This document shows, one piece after another, positions 52,375 to 63,832 of a stretch of DNA of 64,000 nucleotides. The position numbers were made by a program, and so were the translations under genes. The notes beneath the pieces were generated by a model. That model saw only the letters and a list, made by a program, of their open reading frames with translations. It searched no databases and was not told the DNA's origin. The stretch comes from Endomychus coccineus (taxonomy: Eukaryota; Arthropoda; Insecta; Coleoptera; Endomychidae), in NCBI GenBank assembly GCA_958510875.1, contig OY294070.1, forward strand, positions 22,435,631 through 22,499,630, written 5' to 3'. Every line of letters starts with the position of its first letter. Position 1 is the stretch's first letter.

Positions 52375-54239
52375 CCACTGTCCAATAAGCAACACGATTG
52401 TAAATTGAGTTTTTGAGACCCAAATTTCCTGGGTTGTACAGAATCGGATAAGAAATATTTATTTTTCCAATTTGATTGAGATGTTAATATTTATAACGAA
52501 CTAACAATAACTCTAGAACAAATATGGATCAATCATAATTTATGTGAAACTTTACAGAAAAAAATTGGTGATAAATATTTCGCAAAGTGTCTTTATACAC
52601 TAACGAACATATACAATTTTTATTTATGCCAGCAGAATGATTGACCATTTCTTCCTTTCCACCAGATGGTTAAGAGATAATTTTTAATAATTTTCAGTTA
52701 CACACAACGAGAGTATAATGGAAAGTGTTTAAATAGTACCTGCAGTCGAACCTTGTAAATATTTTGTTGATGATTACATGTAAAAAGTATATTATTGTTA
52801 ACCCTAAATTTTATATTTTAGTATCTTGTTAAGTTTACACTTGTATGATAATGTGTATAAATTGGCCAATATGCTATATTATTATATTACCTGTATGATA
52901 AATCTCTCCCCACAATTACATTAAAGAGCAATATAAACTTTGTCAATTTCAGTTTATATGTATATATTATATATTAAAATATATAATTATATATTGTATA
53001 CGGGCTGTCGTAAGTAATGCATAACTCTTCGTGTCTTTTCTCTTATTAATGACTGGAAAAGATCTGAATATTCTTGTTTCTTAAAATATGTTGATACGCT
53101 TCCGGTTCAGTTAATTAGAGTTATAGTTTAATAATATTTCCAATAAATCAGACTGATGTAATAATAAAACTTTGTTTTAATAATAGATATGGAAAATACT
53201 TGAATTTAACAGCAGCTTTATGAACCATTTTTCAGAAGCTAAGATGAATTAATATAGGGGCAGCTTTTGAATCAATTTACCCTCCAATCAATAGCCGCCA
53301 TTATAGTAAAATAATGAAAAATTCATCGTAATTCAGGATTGGTGAAGTTTTACAGAATACTTGGAATTGATGAGTACCTAGTTGTCACCTTCATTGTTAA
53401 GAGTGGGATAATATTGTTCAAGATGGTATTTTTGGAAAAAATTTAAATTCTAAATATTGGTTTTACTTGAAATCAAATAAATTGGTTGATAGGACTTTTT
53501 TGAAGACACTCAATTTTTTATTGTTATTCTTTCATTTTTTAATTGTTATTCCTTCATTTGGTATACTTAAGTTATTAACAGAGTTCTGGCGAATTAGGTT
53601 ACTAAATCGAGATATGATAGAGACGCGTGTCATCGAAATTATGAAAGAAACCTTTTTATTTGTTCTAACAAGTGTGTAAAAGGTAGTTTTCGAAAATAAA
53701 TTTCTTGTTTAGGTTACTTTAACAGGCAAAATGTGACTATAAAAAACTTTTGTTTCACTTAACTTAGCTTCAGTTGAATAATTTCATGCACAGAAGTGGG
53801 TCGACCATCCATTTTTAAAATAGTCAAACGAAACTCTTGAAATATGAATTTCAATAAAATAATAGAGGAAAATTCCAATGACTTAATTAATTAATGCAGA
53901 TAAAATGAATCATTACAAAATATAAAAGTTTCATTAAAATATTATTAGATTTATGGCTACCTACATTTCAAAGCTAGCAAAATGGGACATGAAACAAAGG
54001 GTGTTATAAATATTGACAAATGAATTTAAGAACGCCAGGTAGTCCTAAAAATGAAGTTCCTCGAACGAGTTTTTTTGTTCAATTTTCTAAAATTTCCGAA
54101 CATTTTTCTGTTGCAAAATCGACAATTATATCGCACAAGTGACTGTTTCACCGAAAAGAAAATTTGGTAAATTAACGAACAGTAGGGTTTTGAAGAAAAA
54201 ATTCTTCTATTCTAAATAAAATAATTATTATTTTCACTA
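52375..54239. other. Intergenic, nothing recognised
   Basis: AT-rich. A 70-codon frame at 53467 is unsupported. Confidence 0.4.
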
Positions 54240-54364
54240 GTTTGATAAATAAATGTGACTATAGTTTCACTAACACAGTAGCTTTTTCAAACAAATATTT
54301 CAAAATACTTTGTAATATTTGTTTGAGAAAGCGAAACTATAGTTACATTTATTTATTAAACGTT
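54240..54364. repeat. Short near-perfect hairpin
   Basis: GTTTGATAAATAAATGTGACT... is inverted to end at 54364, arms about 55 bp with a small loop. It contains GCGAAACTATAGTTACATT, recalling the GAAACTATAGT phrase in the arms of Penelope-like element B, so it may be a joined pair of element termini. Confidence 0.6.
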
Positions 54365-55679
54365 TAATAATTATTTTATTTAAGTTTGAAAACTAAATAG
54401 TTCAATAGTTGCTTTGTTCAACCATGATTTAATATTTTAAAATTATTTTCTTCATTAAATCTGTATGAAAAGGTCTCGTGAAGGTTTTCATTAATTTTTT
54501 CTACATCCATGAAACGTTCATTAACTTTCAGGCGAAATAAATGCTTTTACATGGCTATGGGAGAGCATTTACCCAGAAGCCAGTAATTTTGAGAAAATAC
54601 GATCTACAATAATGGAAAAATAAAGTTCTGAAAATTATGTTGTATACCAATAGAAAAAATATCATTTTGCTTCATATTTTCCCACTTCAAAACACATACT
54701 AAAATTAGATAACTTCTTGTAAATGCCAACCACCAACTGGGCTTGTTAATATTGGTACGAAAATATTACCTTATCTACAAATTCTTGAATCAGCGATTTC
54801 TGATGTACATACATCTTAGTTGAAAAGGAAAATTTCTTAATTACCAACGCACTTGAAATTTGGCTTCATTGGTAGGGTAATCTATTTTGAACCGGGTTAT
54901 ATCCTGTTCAATATTGAAACAGTCATTTGTTGGCCTCATGATGGATAAATTCCATCAACCTAACCGGTTTTATCTTGTATAGTTTTAATATATCGGTTTA
55001 TTCCAACATACATGCTAACAACCAAACAGGGACTGGAGATAAATTAATCAGAAACAAAGTGTTACACATATTCGTTTTCTATTGAGTAAAGTTTGCGCTA
55101 AACATAATGCCTTTAGTTCTGAGAAAACAAATGCCGGTCGGAACAAAACTCAGTATATTTGTGTTATTGGGCTTTAATAATGATGAAAAATTCAACAAAT
55201 CCATGATTAAGCGGTTTGAAATGTTCTACAATGTATTTTTTTTTTTTTTTGTATTGACAAAAAAAAAATGTTGGGTTAAATGATTTGGAGTCGATTAACG
55301 AGGGAAAAGAAAGTATATTCAAACGTTTTAAAAATATTCATATTTATTTATTGAAGGAACATTTTTAATACAAAACTTTATGTCCGAAATTTTAATATTT
55401 ACATGTGACTAAAATTATTCTCTTATCCATTAGAAAAATACAGAATGATCCAAATTAAATTTTTACTTACAGCAATACATTAAAATCTTCAATTTATATC
55501 CTTCACTTATATTTATTTCATTAGTTCAGAGTACTTGAGGAGTGAAGTGTAAAATTATGGGAAAAAAATTGAAATAAATAATAGTAAAATTCTGCATCTT
55601 TTATGAACTATGAGCAAAGTCGAATTTGAATATCTTGAATAGTAGACTTCTGCGGATAGCTAATCTTGAAAAATCTTGG
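54365..55679. other. Intergenic, nothing recognised
   Basis: AT-rich with homopolymer runs (T15 near 55236). No gene. Confidence 0.4.
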
Positions 55680-55845
55680 CTTCCGGATGGATTCTGCGTC
55701 ACAATAGCTCGACTTGATGCCGACGTTTCGCCAACCATTACAGGTGGCATCTTCAGGGCAGGCTTGAGGCTTGAACTGTAACGGTTGGCGAAACGTCGGC
55801 ATCAAGTCGAGCTATTGTGACGCGGAATCCATCCGGAAGTCATGA
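55680..55845 (-). repeat. Penelope-type inverted termini, family D, with hammerhead-like motif
   Basis: About 57 bp (TTCCGGATGGATTCTGCGTC through GACGTTTCGCCAACC) is repeated inverted at 55785-55842 with one mismatch. On the minus strand the left part reads TGCC then CTGAAGA, a T, stem II GCCACC/GGTTGGC, GAAACGTC, then GGCA. This gives a 4-bp stem I and a GTC cleavage triplet in the hammerhead layout, again with one extra T before stem II. No endonuclease nearby. Confidence 0.6.
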
Positions 55846-57189
55846 TGTTTCAAATTTGAATAATTTATTTTAGTTAACAAACATCCCATAAAAATGCGTT
55901 CACAGTATTTTTATACACAAATACAACAAAAATTATTCACTTAATTCAAAATTATTTAGATAGATCTTATTAACTTATTTAGAATGATGAAATACAATAA
56001 AAATAAAGAATTTTGTCTATTATAGGACCTCAAATATTTGTTTCTGTTGTAGTAGATACCTCAGTTTTTATTCCTTGAACACTCGCTACGAATTATCACA
56101 CTTTTTTCGTCGTAGGTGCCAGAATATATTAAACTGGTAATTTCCGCGTATTATTGATGTTTATTAACCTCATGCTATTTAATGCACAACATTTCTTGCA
56201 ACCAAAAAACCGAAAAAGCCTACTTTGAAATACAGTTGTTTATTTTCATTAATTGAATCAATGGATTTATGAATATTTTGTTAGTATTAAATATTTTCAG
56301 ACTATTATCCGATAATACGTGAAAAGGTAATTTTTCCCATCAATTCGAGAAAATAATATAATTTTTTTCCAGTTAGCGTTTATGCCGGGACATCGAAGAT
56401 TTACATGCTAGGCGGACAGGCTGTATAAGACACGAAATTAAACAGAATATGCTCTAAAAAAAGGTTGTGCGTAAACAAAAACTAGATATAACTTTAGAAT
56501 AGTCAACTTAGATTTAGGCAGATGAAGTTTTCGAACTTATTAAAATATTAAAAGTGAGCTAAGCCAAATTTTTGTGATAGCATTCGAAAATATGTTTTGA
56601 AAATTGAATATTGCACTTCGAAAATTAAAACATATTTTTATAACTTATAATTGTGTGTTCAAGAACAACAAAAAATTGTAGGTATTACACTTTGCTTTAG
56701 ACAAGGCAACAAAATACAGTCATTGTCTGAACTTTTATATTTGTTTCATTTCGTTGCCGATCGATACTCGAAAATTAAGAGTGCGAAAGAGCAAATGTAA
56801 AATTGCAATATTTTAGAAAGTATATTAAGAAAACAGTGAGAATATTTATTATTAAACAATAATGTAAGCTGTGTACAAACTATCTCAGATAATAAAATAT
56901 AGACACTTATTGTGGTTTATTTTTGTTTCTATTTCAGATTATTTCCAGCTTCGAAATCTGTTTATACAAAACAGTATGCTTCCATGTGAAGGATGGTTTA
57001 TTACATAGTGTAGTTCTATTAAGAAAATTTCGAAAATAGTAGGGAATTAACAAGTTGGTTCAATGTAAGAGATCTACTGATGGTCTGGACTAGAAAGACC
57101 TTAACATTGTTTACTTTAAATTTTTCGCTAATGATCGATGCCGGTTTTGAAGGAAATGACACCTGATGGCATCTAAGGATAAACATCAG
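55846..57189. other. Intergenic, nothing recognised
   Basis: AT-rich, no supported gene or repeat. Confidence 0.4.
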
Positions 57190-57751
57190 TAGTCAATATA
57201 CACATACAGGTCTGGGAACTCGTATGTTTGACATGGGTCTCTTACGCGTCGCCAAATTCGTAGTCCCTCGCTCAGCCACTTGCTAGCGCTTGGATCGAAG
57301 TGGTAAAACGATTTCGGAATCGCAAGCAGTGTTACTAAGTATTCTGATTTGAGAGAGGAATAGAACTGTTACTCTTGTCAAAATGCATTACTCACCTTAA
57401 AAATAACTTCCCCTTTTTCGTTATACATGACGCACACATAAAAGACCTCGTTAAGACGATTTCTCTCCGGAATCGCAAGCATCCGCATTTCCGCATCTTT
57501 CGGCACTTTAAAAAGAGAAGTTGCTTGCTTTACACTTTTGTTCCCCGTTTTGCATTTCGGCACAATGCACGGTTTCGTAATTTGTTTCTAAAAACGCAGG
57601 TATTCCTTGTGTTTACAAGAATGACAGTTGTCAGAGAACACTTCGACTACTGCGCCACCCTTTTTGGTACTACGCGACAGTTGACGCTTAGCGGAGTCAC
57701 TTCTCACATAGGAAACAGCATCGAGTTCCCAGACCTGTATGTACGACCGTG
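57190..57751 (-). mobile_element. P-like THAP element remnant, copy E1
   Basis: The right terminus GTTCCCAGACCTGTATGTAC...GACCGTG ends at 57751; the left terminus (CACATACAGGTCTGGGAACT at 57201) is its worn inverse. The minus strand inside encodes the start of a THAP protein. It is a mirror-image relative of 60709-61289. Short internal-deletion derivative of a P-superfamily transposon. Confidence 0.65.
57378..57585 (-). pseudogene. THAP-domain N-terminus in E1
   Basis: The minus strand reads ITKPCIVPKCKTGNKS, QATSLFKVPKDAEMR, LAIPERNRLNEVF. CxxxxC plus the FxVPKD box and the basic AIP-RxN stretch is the beginning of a C2CH THAP DNA-binding domain. The later Cys-His pair is missing, and the frame ends at a donor-like GGTGAGTAA, suggesting this was a first transposase exon. 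Confidence 0.65.
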
Positions 57752-57777
57752 AGGCATACAAACTGTGAGCAATATTA

Positions 57778-58388
57778 TAGGGATGGCAATTTTTAAGAAA
57801 ACATCGATGTATCGATATCGATAGACATCGGTGAACAAAACATCGATTGGTTCGATACATCGAAAGAAAAACATCGATGTACGATGTATCGATATATAAG
57901 GTATAACACCGGTAAAAGGTAACCGGAAAACCATTGAGAAATTCAAAAGTACAGTTAATTTATGTAAAATACTGATACGTATAAAATAAAACCTTGTAAC
58001 TTAATATAAATATTTTTAACAAAACAAAATGATGATATATTTGTATGAATATGATACAACGTAGGCTGTTTTACTTTGGGGAACCGGGAAGTCCGGTACT
58101 ACGGTACTATTAAAAAATACGTAGAATACGAACCCAATCTTCAATGACTTAGACGAAAGGTGGTCTGCTGATAGCATTAGTAACTTAGTAAGCCTCTATG
58201 TAGTAAGCAAAGAAATCGGGAAATAATTCAGTTGAAATCTGTGGTGATCAATTGTAAAGAGTATGTTCCCGCTAATACATCGATGTATCCGATATATCGA
58301 TATGTAGAACATCGATGGAAAAACATCGAATTTTGAGCCCGATGTATATCGATGTTTTTAAAACATCGATGTATCGTTGCCATTCCTA
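57778..58388. mobile_element. hAT-type MITE with ATCGATGT-rich ends
   Basis: The termini TAGGGATGGCAA (57778) and TTGCCATTCCTA (58388) are inverted with one mismatch. Flanks CAATATTA (57770-57777) and AAATATTA (58389-58396) match in 7 of 8 bases, fitting the 8-bp duplication of hAT elements. Subterminal regions (57800-57900, 58270-58380) are packed with ATCGATGT/ATCGATAT repeats, possible transposase-binding clusters. 611 bp, noncoding. Confidence 0.75.
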
Positions 58389-58800
58389 AAATATTACATA
58401 GACATAGAATACCTACCTCTATCTATAACATCCCGTCATCAGACAGTGGGATGAAACATAATATGAATTACATAAGTTTTGAAGACTGAATGAATCGTGA
58501 AATATATTCAGGCTATTAGAGACCTGGTTGTATTCACCACACATTCGAGCAAGCGGACCATGTAAACCAAAAAGGTCTACACTAGAGGAGACAAGCTTTC
58601 TCCATTGAAGCGGTCGATATTACTTGGGATATCCCTACTCCTCTTTTTTCAGCGCGCGCAATGAATATTAAGCGCAGAACGGTTAGTTTGTCGCTAAAGA
58701 CTGGGATGCGGGTAGTTGCTGAACAGTACCGTACAGTAAAAGTAAAATTTAGAGGAGAGGGGATGGCCCGTGAAAATATCGGGTGAAAGGCACAAGAGCT
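58389..58800. other. Intergenic, nothing recognised
   Basis: No coding or repeat structure supported. Confidence 0.4.
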
Positions 58801-59928
58801 CTAGTTTAGAACTCTCTGATGTAAACCCAGATTCGTATTACTGCGCTTAATGTGGAAGAGATCGGTTGATCTTGTGGACGCACTTCCAGCCCTTAGGGTT
58901 ATCATTGATGACGGAGGCCATACAACACTGCAATACTCCAAATGAGATCTTACATAGGCAAAGTAAAGTTTTTTGAAGCTATCCACTGTTTTAAAGTGTT
59001 TACCAACTCGGAAAATAAACCCCATCATAGAGTATGCCTTTCTGACTATGTGCTCCATGTGTAGCTTAAAATTTAGTTTAGAGTCGAATGTCACTCCATA
59101 CTCTACCCTTTTCAATGGTTTATTATTCAATATGTATGACGTAGTTGAGTAATTTATGATATTTCTAGTTTATGAAATTGTACAGCATTTATCACAGTGT
59201 AGTAGGAGTTTTTTCAGTCGAGTCGATTCTAGAAGCTTATCAAGGTCATTCTGTAACAAATCACTGTCTGCCATAGATGAAATAATTCTAAATATATTCA
59301 AGTCGTCAGCATATAGAAGACTATTTGAACTAAACAAAGATCATTGATAAAAATTATAAATAATGTCGGCCCTAAATTCGATCCCTGTGGAATGCCCGAT
59401 GTGGATGTATATTTTTCTGTTGCGAAGCCATTTACTACTTGTAGCTGACGACCATCTAAAAATGGCTCGAACTACCTCATCATTATATTCCCTACAACAT
59501 CATACATTGTTAGTTTTTTAAGAAGCAAGCGGACATTGACTATCGAATGCTTTGGAGAAGTCCGTATATACTGAATTCACTTGCCTTCTCTTATCTAAAG
59601 AGTTACATAGAAATGCACTGTACTTGAGAAGATCAGTCGTTGTAGATCTGCCAGATATAAAGCCATGTTGCTTCTCGCGATTTTCCCAAAAATCGAAATT
59701 TTAACTATAGGACGATAGTTTTTCATATTATTTTTTTCGCTTTCTTTCGGGATTGGAGTGACTCGATTCCTTCCATTTATTTGGAAAAGTCCCTTCCCGC
59801 AATGACTTATTGTGTAGCAGGTACAAAGGACACGACAAAGATGTTAAACACTTTCTGACAAAGTAGTGATCAATGCTGTCTGGTCCCCTCCCCTTATTGA
59901 CATCCAATATTTTGTGCTTACTTGCAAT
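58801..59928 (-). pseudogene. Jockey/CR1-type reverse transcriptase fragment, broken
   Basis: On the minus strand from 59928: ILDVNKGRGPDSIDHYF, REGTFPNKWKES, then with shifts QHGFISGRSTTTDLL, VYTDFSKAFDSQ (motif A), SGIPQGSNLGPTLFI-like text, a YADD-like LYADDLNIF in broken frame, then FDSKLNFKLHMEHIV, YFAYVRSHLEYCSVVW and the end HQRVLN at about 58803. Several frameshifts and small deletions. The 5-prime end is cut by the P-like element at 59929. Confidence 0.8.
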
Positions 59929-60196
59929 CACGGTCGTATATACAGGTTTTGGAAACTCGAGGCTGTTTCCTATGTGAGAAGTGAGTCCGCTAAGCGTCAT
60001 CTGTTGCATAGTACCAAAAGGGTGGCATATGAGTCGTGGGATGTATACGACCGTGTTCGAACGATATGGCGCCTAATCCTGACAACATACTTTCATCCAT
60101 GCGCCAGCTGGTGCCTGAGCGAGGGACTACGAGTTTGGCGACATATAAGAGACTCATGTCAAACATAGAGTTTCCAGGCCTGTATATACGACCGTG
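59929..60196 (+). mobile_element. P-like element remnant, copy E2 (268 bp)
   Basis: CACGGTCGTATATACAGG at 59929 is the inverse of CCTGTATATACGACCGTG ending 60196. An internal GTATACGACCGTG at 60041-60053 is a subterminal inverted copy. No THAP coding sequence remains. It sits at the 5-prime edge of the reverse transcriptase fragment. No 8-bp duplication is clear. Confidence 0.7.
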
Positions 60197-60708
60197 CTCC
60201 GGATTAATAAAATATAGTTTGGTTAGAGTTCACTCATATATAACTTTACTACCGGTAGTAGAGTTATCTATGGATCCACTCATCACGTGCTCTTATCTTC
60301 TGTCGCTGTCCTGTCCATGTGCAAGTGCGACCGGGCCTGAATTAAACCTATTATTTTTCATTATATAACTCTACTGAAGAAGAGTAAATTGTTACTTTTT
60401 TGTTATTTGTTTACTTAATGCTTTGCTTTATAATTCAATATAACATATATTGGTAATGCTATCATCTATCCTGTAATAGTGTAATATCTGTAATATTTTC
60501 AGCTGCTCGTGCAGACTTCTATTGTACGTAATTGTTGAACTATAAAAATTTACATCGATCAATAGACTTTATTTGGAGAAATGCCTAGGGAAAACTTTTA
60601 TATGATGTAGGGGATAGTAGGGCAACTTTGTCAGGTTGGTAGATTGGCTGTCATAAATGCTCCCATCACTGCCGAACACAGAGGTAAAGAATAGTGTTTT
60701 CCTCAGAC
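60197..60708. other. Intergenic, nothing recognised
   Basis: No supported feature. Confidence 0.4.
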
Positions 60709-61289
60709 CACGGTCGTATATACAGGTCTGGGAACTTGAGGCTGTTTCCTATGTGAGAAGTAACTCCGCTAAGCGTCATCTATTGCGTAGTACCAAAAGG
60801 GTGGCGCATGAGTCGAGGAATGATCTCTGGCACGTATACGACCGTGTTCTCTGGCAACTGTCATTGTTGATTTGTAAACACAAGGAATACCGGAGTTTTT
60901 AGAACAAAATTACGAAAGCGTGCATTGTTCCGAAATGCAAAACTGGGTACGAAAGTGTAAAACAAAAAACTTCTGTTTTTAAAGTGCCAAAAGATGCGTT
61001 TTAACTCGTTTTAACGAGGTCTTTTATGTGTGCGAGCATGTATAACGAAAAAGGGGAAGTTATTTTAAGGTGAGTGACAAGAGCAACAGTTCTGTTACTC
61101 TCTCAAAGTCTCAAATCAGAATAGTAAATATTGCCTTACGAGAAAAATTATTTTACTTGATAATGTGATTGTTGCCATACTTCGAACCAAGCGCAAGCTG
61201 GTGGTTGAGCGGGGGACTACGAGTTTGGCAACATGTAAGACACTCAATGTGTCAAACATAGAGTTCCCAGACCTGTATGTACGACCGTG
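60709..61289 (+). mobile_element. P-like THAP element remnant, copy E3 (581 bp)
   Basis: CACGGTCGTATATACAGG at 60709 pairs with the inverse ending 61289 (CCTGTATGTACGACCGTG). Subterminal inverted GTATACGACCGTG at about 60833. The + strand holds a THAP N-terminal exon (60915-61065) ending in a donor-like AAG|gtgagt. The right end lies only 168 bases before the zinc-finger start codon, so it may contribute promoter sequence. Flanking CCTCAGAC/CCGTAGAT match in 5 of 8. Confidence 0.7.
60915..61065 (+). pseudogene. THAP-domain N-terminus in E3
   Basis: TKACIVPKCKTGYESV and QKTSVFKVPKDAF, then a stop and further frameshifted text up to EKGEVIL. Same protein as the minus-strand copy in E1 (CIVPKCKTG, SLFKVPKDA). 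The rest of the THAP domain and the transposase are absent. Confidence 0.6.
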
Positions 61290-61456
61290 CCGTAGATCGA
61301 GTCAAAAAATATTTACCTTCAAGAACTCCATTCTTGATTTCTATGCTGCCGAGCCGATAATAAATTATAAGAGATCAGTGGTTATATGACGTGATGTTTG
61401 TATTTTATTATGTGACCCGTTTTGATAATAGTTGATACTACCATTGAACAATAAAC

Positions 61457-61587
61457 ATGTTTTCAACAGTAAAGAATGATCCAGATGGTGAAGGTCACAT
61501 TGAAATTAAATATGAAAATATTCCTGAATTCGTAGATATAAAGGAAATTAAAGAGGAATTTGCAGACTGTCAGGATTCCAAGATAAA
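61457..61587 (+). CDS. C2H2 zinc-finger gene, exon 1 (acidic N-terminus)
   Basis: ATG 61457 (AAACATGTTT) opens 43 codons plus two bases: MFSTVKNDPDGEGHIE, NIPEFVDIKEIKEEF, ADCQDSKI, with donor AAA|gtaagt at 61587/61588. The KEIKEEF-type acidic stretch is common in the short first exons of insect C2H2 proteins. It joins in phase to exon 2 at 62117 (529-bp intron). Confidence 0.7.
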
Positions 61588-62116
61588 GTAAGTTTATGTC
61601 AAAAAAACAACTACTTTTTTAAGGCTAATCTGAGAATAATTTGCTACTTGTTCAAATAGAAGATCAACAGCATATAGTTAATTTTCATAATAATTAAAGA
61701 GGAATAGCATATACATAGTTAATTTTCATAATTTTCTCCTCAAAAAAGTGATAGCAAATGAAAGTAAAAGAAATTCTGTTGTATGAAAATCTAAATGATG
61801 ACTGCAGAATCCACAGAACAGGTAATTCATTCAGGCAGGTTTCTCTAGTATTATGTATAATAAAAACAATTAAATGACCAAAAAAAAAATTTGGAAAGTT
61901 TCATGTATCTAAATTAGACAATTTCTATTAATGTTTCATGACTAATTTTTAATATAAAACAAATTGTTAGTAAATGCCTTTGTTAGTTTAAAACATCATT
62001 GTCCTTCTCCCTGTACTAAAAAACTTTTGAATGACTAGGCCATTTCCTTAATCCAATGTACTTTGGCCTTACTTGTCAAATTGAACAAGTAATAATATTT
62101 GATCCTTTAATTTCAG

Positions 62117-63614
62117 AATCGCGAAGTTCAGTGTAGATGAGGAATTCAAAGATTTGCCACAGGAATGTATCGAAGATCATAAACATTTAAATGGAGGTGA
62201 ACATGAAAATGTTGGTTGTTCAGATAGCATGTGCTTGAATAGTTCTATCAAAATTCTGAATACAAAGAACTTATTGAAATGCCAAAATAGTGGCTATAAT
62301 TGTGATGATGTGACAAATATAGAAAATGATGTGATATCTGCACCTAACAGAGAAAATAACCAAAATATTCGATCCTTGAACTTGGTATCCCACACCAGTA
62401 ACGAGAGTGTAATAACTAATGTTAACAGGAAACACAAAAGGGGAAAGATATATAAATCTGAACATTACGATTTTGGAAGCCCTCTATTGTCAAACAGGAA
62501 AAGTCACATCAAGTCAAAACACACAAGACAGAATATACACAAGTGTCAGCTTTGCGATTATGAAAGCCTTCTCTTGGGAAATTCAAAATGTCACATCAAC
62601 TGCAGACATACAAGAGAGAAGACACACAAGTGTCAGTATTGCGATTTTGGGAGCTTTCACATGTTAAATTTAAAGTATCACATCAGCTCTAAACACACAA
62701 GGGAAAATATACATAAGTGTGAGTATTGTGATTATGGGAGCCCTAATATTTCAAATTTGAAAACTCACATCAACTCTGTACATACAAGAGAGAAGATACA
62801 CAAATGTGAGTTTTGCAGTTATGGGACCCCTCGCATGTCAAATTTGAAAACTCATATCAACTCTGTACACGCAAGAGGGAAGAAACATAAGTGTCAGTAT
62901 TGCGATTATGAAAGCACTCAAATGATACATTTAAAAACTCACACCAATTCTAAACACCCAAGAGAAAATATACACAAGTGTCAGTATTGTGATTTTAAGA
63001 GCCCTAAGATGTCAAATTTAAAACGCCACATCAACTCTATACACACAAGAGCAAATATACACAAGTGTCAGTATTGTGATTTTGAGGGCACTGAGATGTT
63101 CCAATTAAAACGCCACATCAACTCTATACACACAAGAGTGAATATACACAACTGTCAGTATTGTGATTATGGAAGCCCTCAATTGGCAAACTTGAGGAAT
63201 CACATCAACTGTGTACACACAAGAGAAAATATACATCAGTGTGACTATTGCGATTATGAAAGCCCTCAAATGTCAAACTTAAAAACTCACATCAACTCTA
63301 TACACACAAGAGAAAATATACACAAGTGTGAGTATTGCGATTACGAAAGCACTCAAAAGTCAAATTTAAAGACTCACATCAACTCTATACACACAAGAGA
63401 AAATATACATAAGTGCCACTTTTGCGATTATGAAAGCTCTCAAATGTCAAACATGAAAATTCACATCAACTCTATGCACACAAGAGAAAATGTACACAAG
63501 TGTGAGTATTGCGATTACGAAAGCACTCAAAAGTCAAATTTAAAAACTCACATTAACTATACACACAAGAGGGAAGATACACAAGTGTCAGTATTGCGAT
63601 TACAAAAGCACTAA
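62117..63614 (+). CDS. C2H2 zinc-finger gene, exon 2 (12 intact fingers, frameshift-truncated)
   Basis: Acceptor taatttcag ends at 62116. With exon 1 the protein is 542 aa. Residues 45-155 are unstructured. A decayed finger (YKSEHYDFGSPLLSNRKSH, Cys lost) precedes 12 complete C-x2-C-x12-H-x4-H fingers from residue 187, each 29 aa (87 bp), linked by HTRENIHK-type linkers. Contact positions are nearly uniform (Gln or Lys, Ser, Asn, Thr), suggesting repetitive DNA recognition. In the last repeat AACTCTATACAC has become AACTATACAC (near 63555), a 2-base loss that shifts the frame and gives an unrelated 14-residue end at TAA 63612-63614. Probably nuclear; target unknown. Confidence 0.85.
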
Positions 63615-63770
63615 AATGATAAATTAAAAAATTCCTATCGACTCTAAACACACAAGAGAAAATATATATGTGTCAGTATTGTGATTTTTATGAAAGCCCT
63701 TATATATCAAATTTAAAACTTCACATCATTTCTATAAACACAAGAGAGAAGATACACAAATGCAGATAAT
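63556..63770 (+). pseudogene. Out-of-frame remnants of two to three further zinc fingers
   Basis: In the frame restored after the 2-base loss the text reads HKCQYCDYKST, then a stop. Later blocks (GTGTCAGTATTGTGATTTT near 63670, ACAAGAGAGAAGATACAC near 63740) are further repeat units with extra indels and stops. They show the array was once longer. Confidence 0.75.
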
Positions 63771-63797
63771 GATTAAGCCAAAAAACTGATTAGTGAC

Positions 63798-63832
63798 AAT
63801 ATATTTATTTATTTATTTATTTATTTAATTTA
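63798..63832. repeat. ATTT tetranucleotide microsatellite
   Basis: Seven to eight TTTA units. The orientation would fit the tail of a minus-strand non-LTR element running off the window edge, but no protein was seen. 63833-64000 otherwise holds nothing recognised. Confidence 0.7.
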
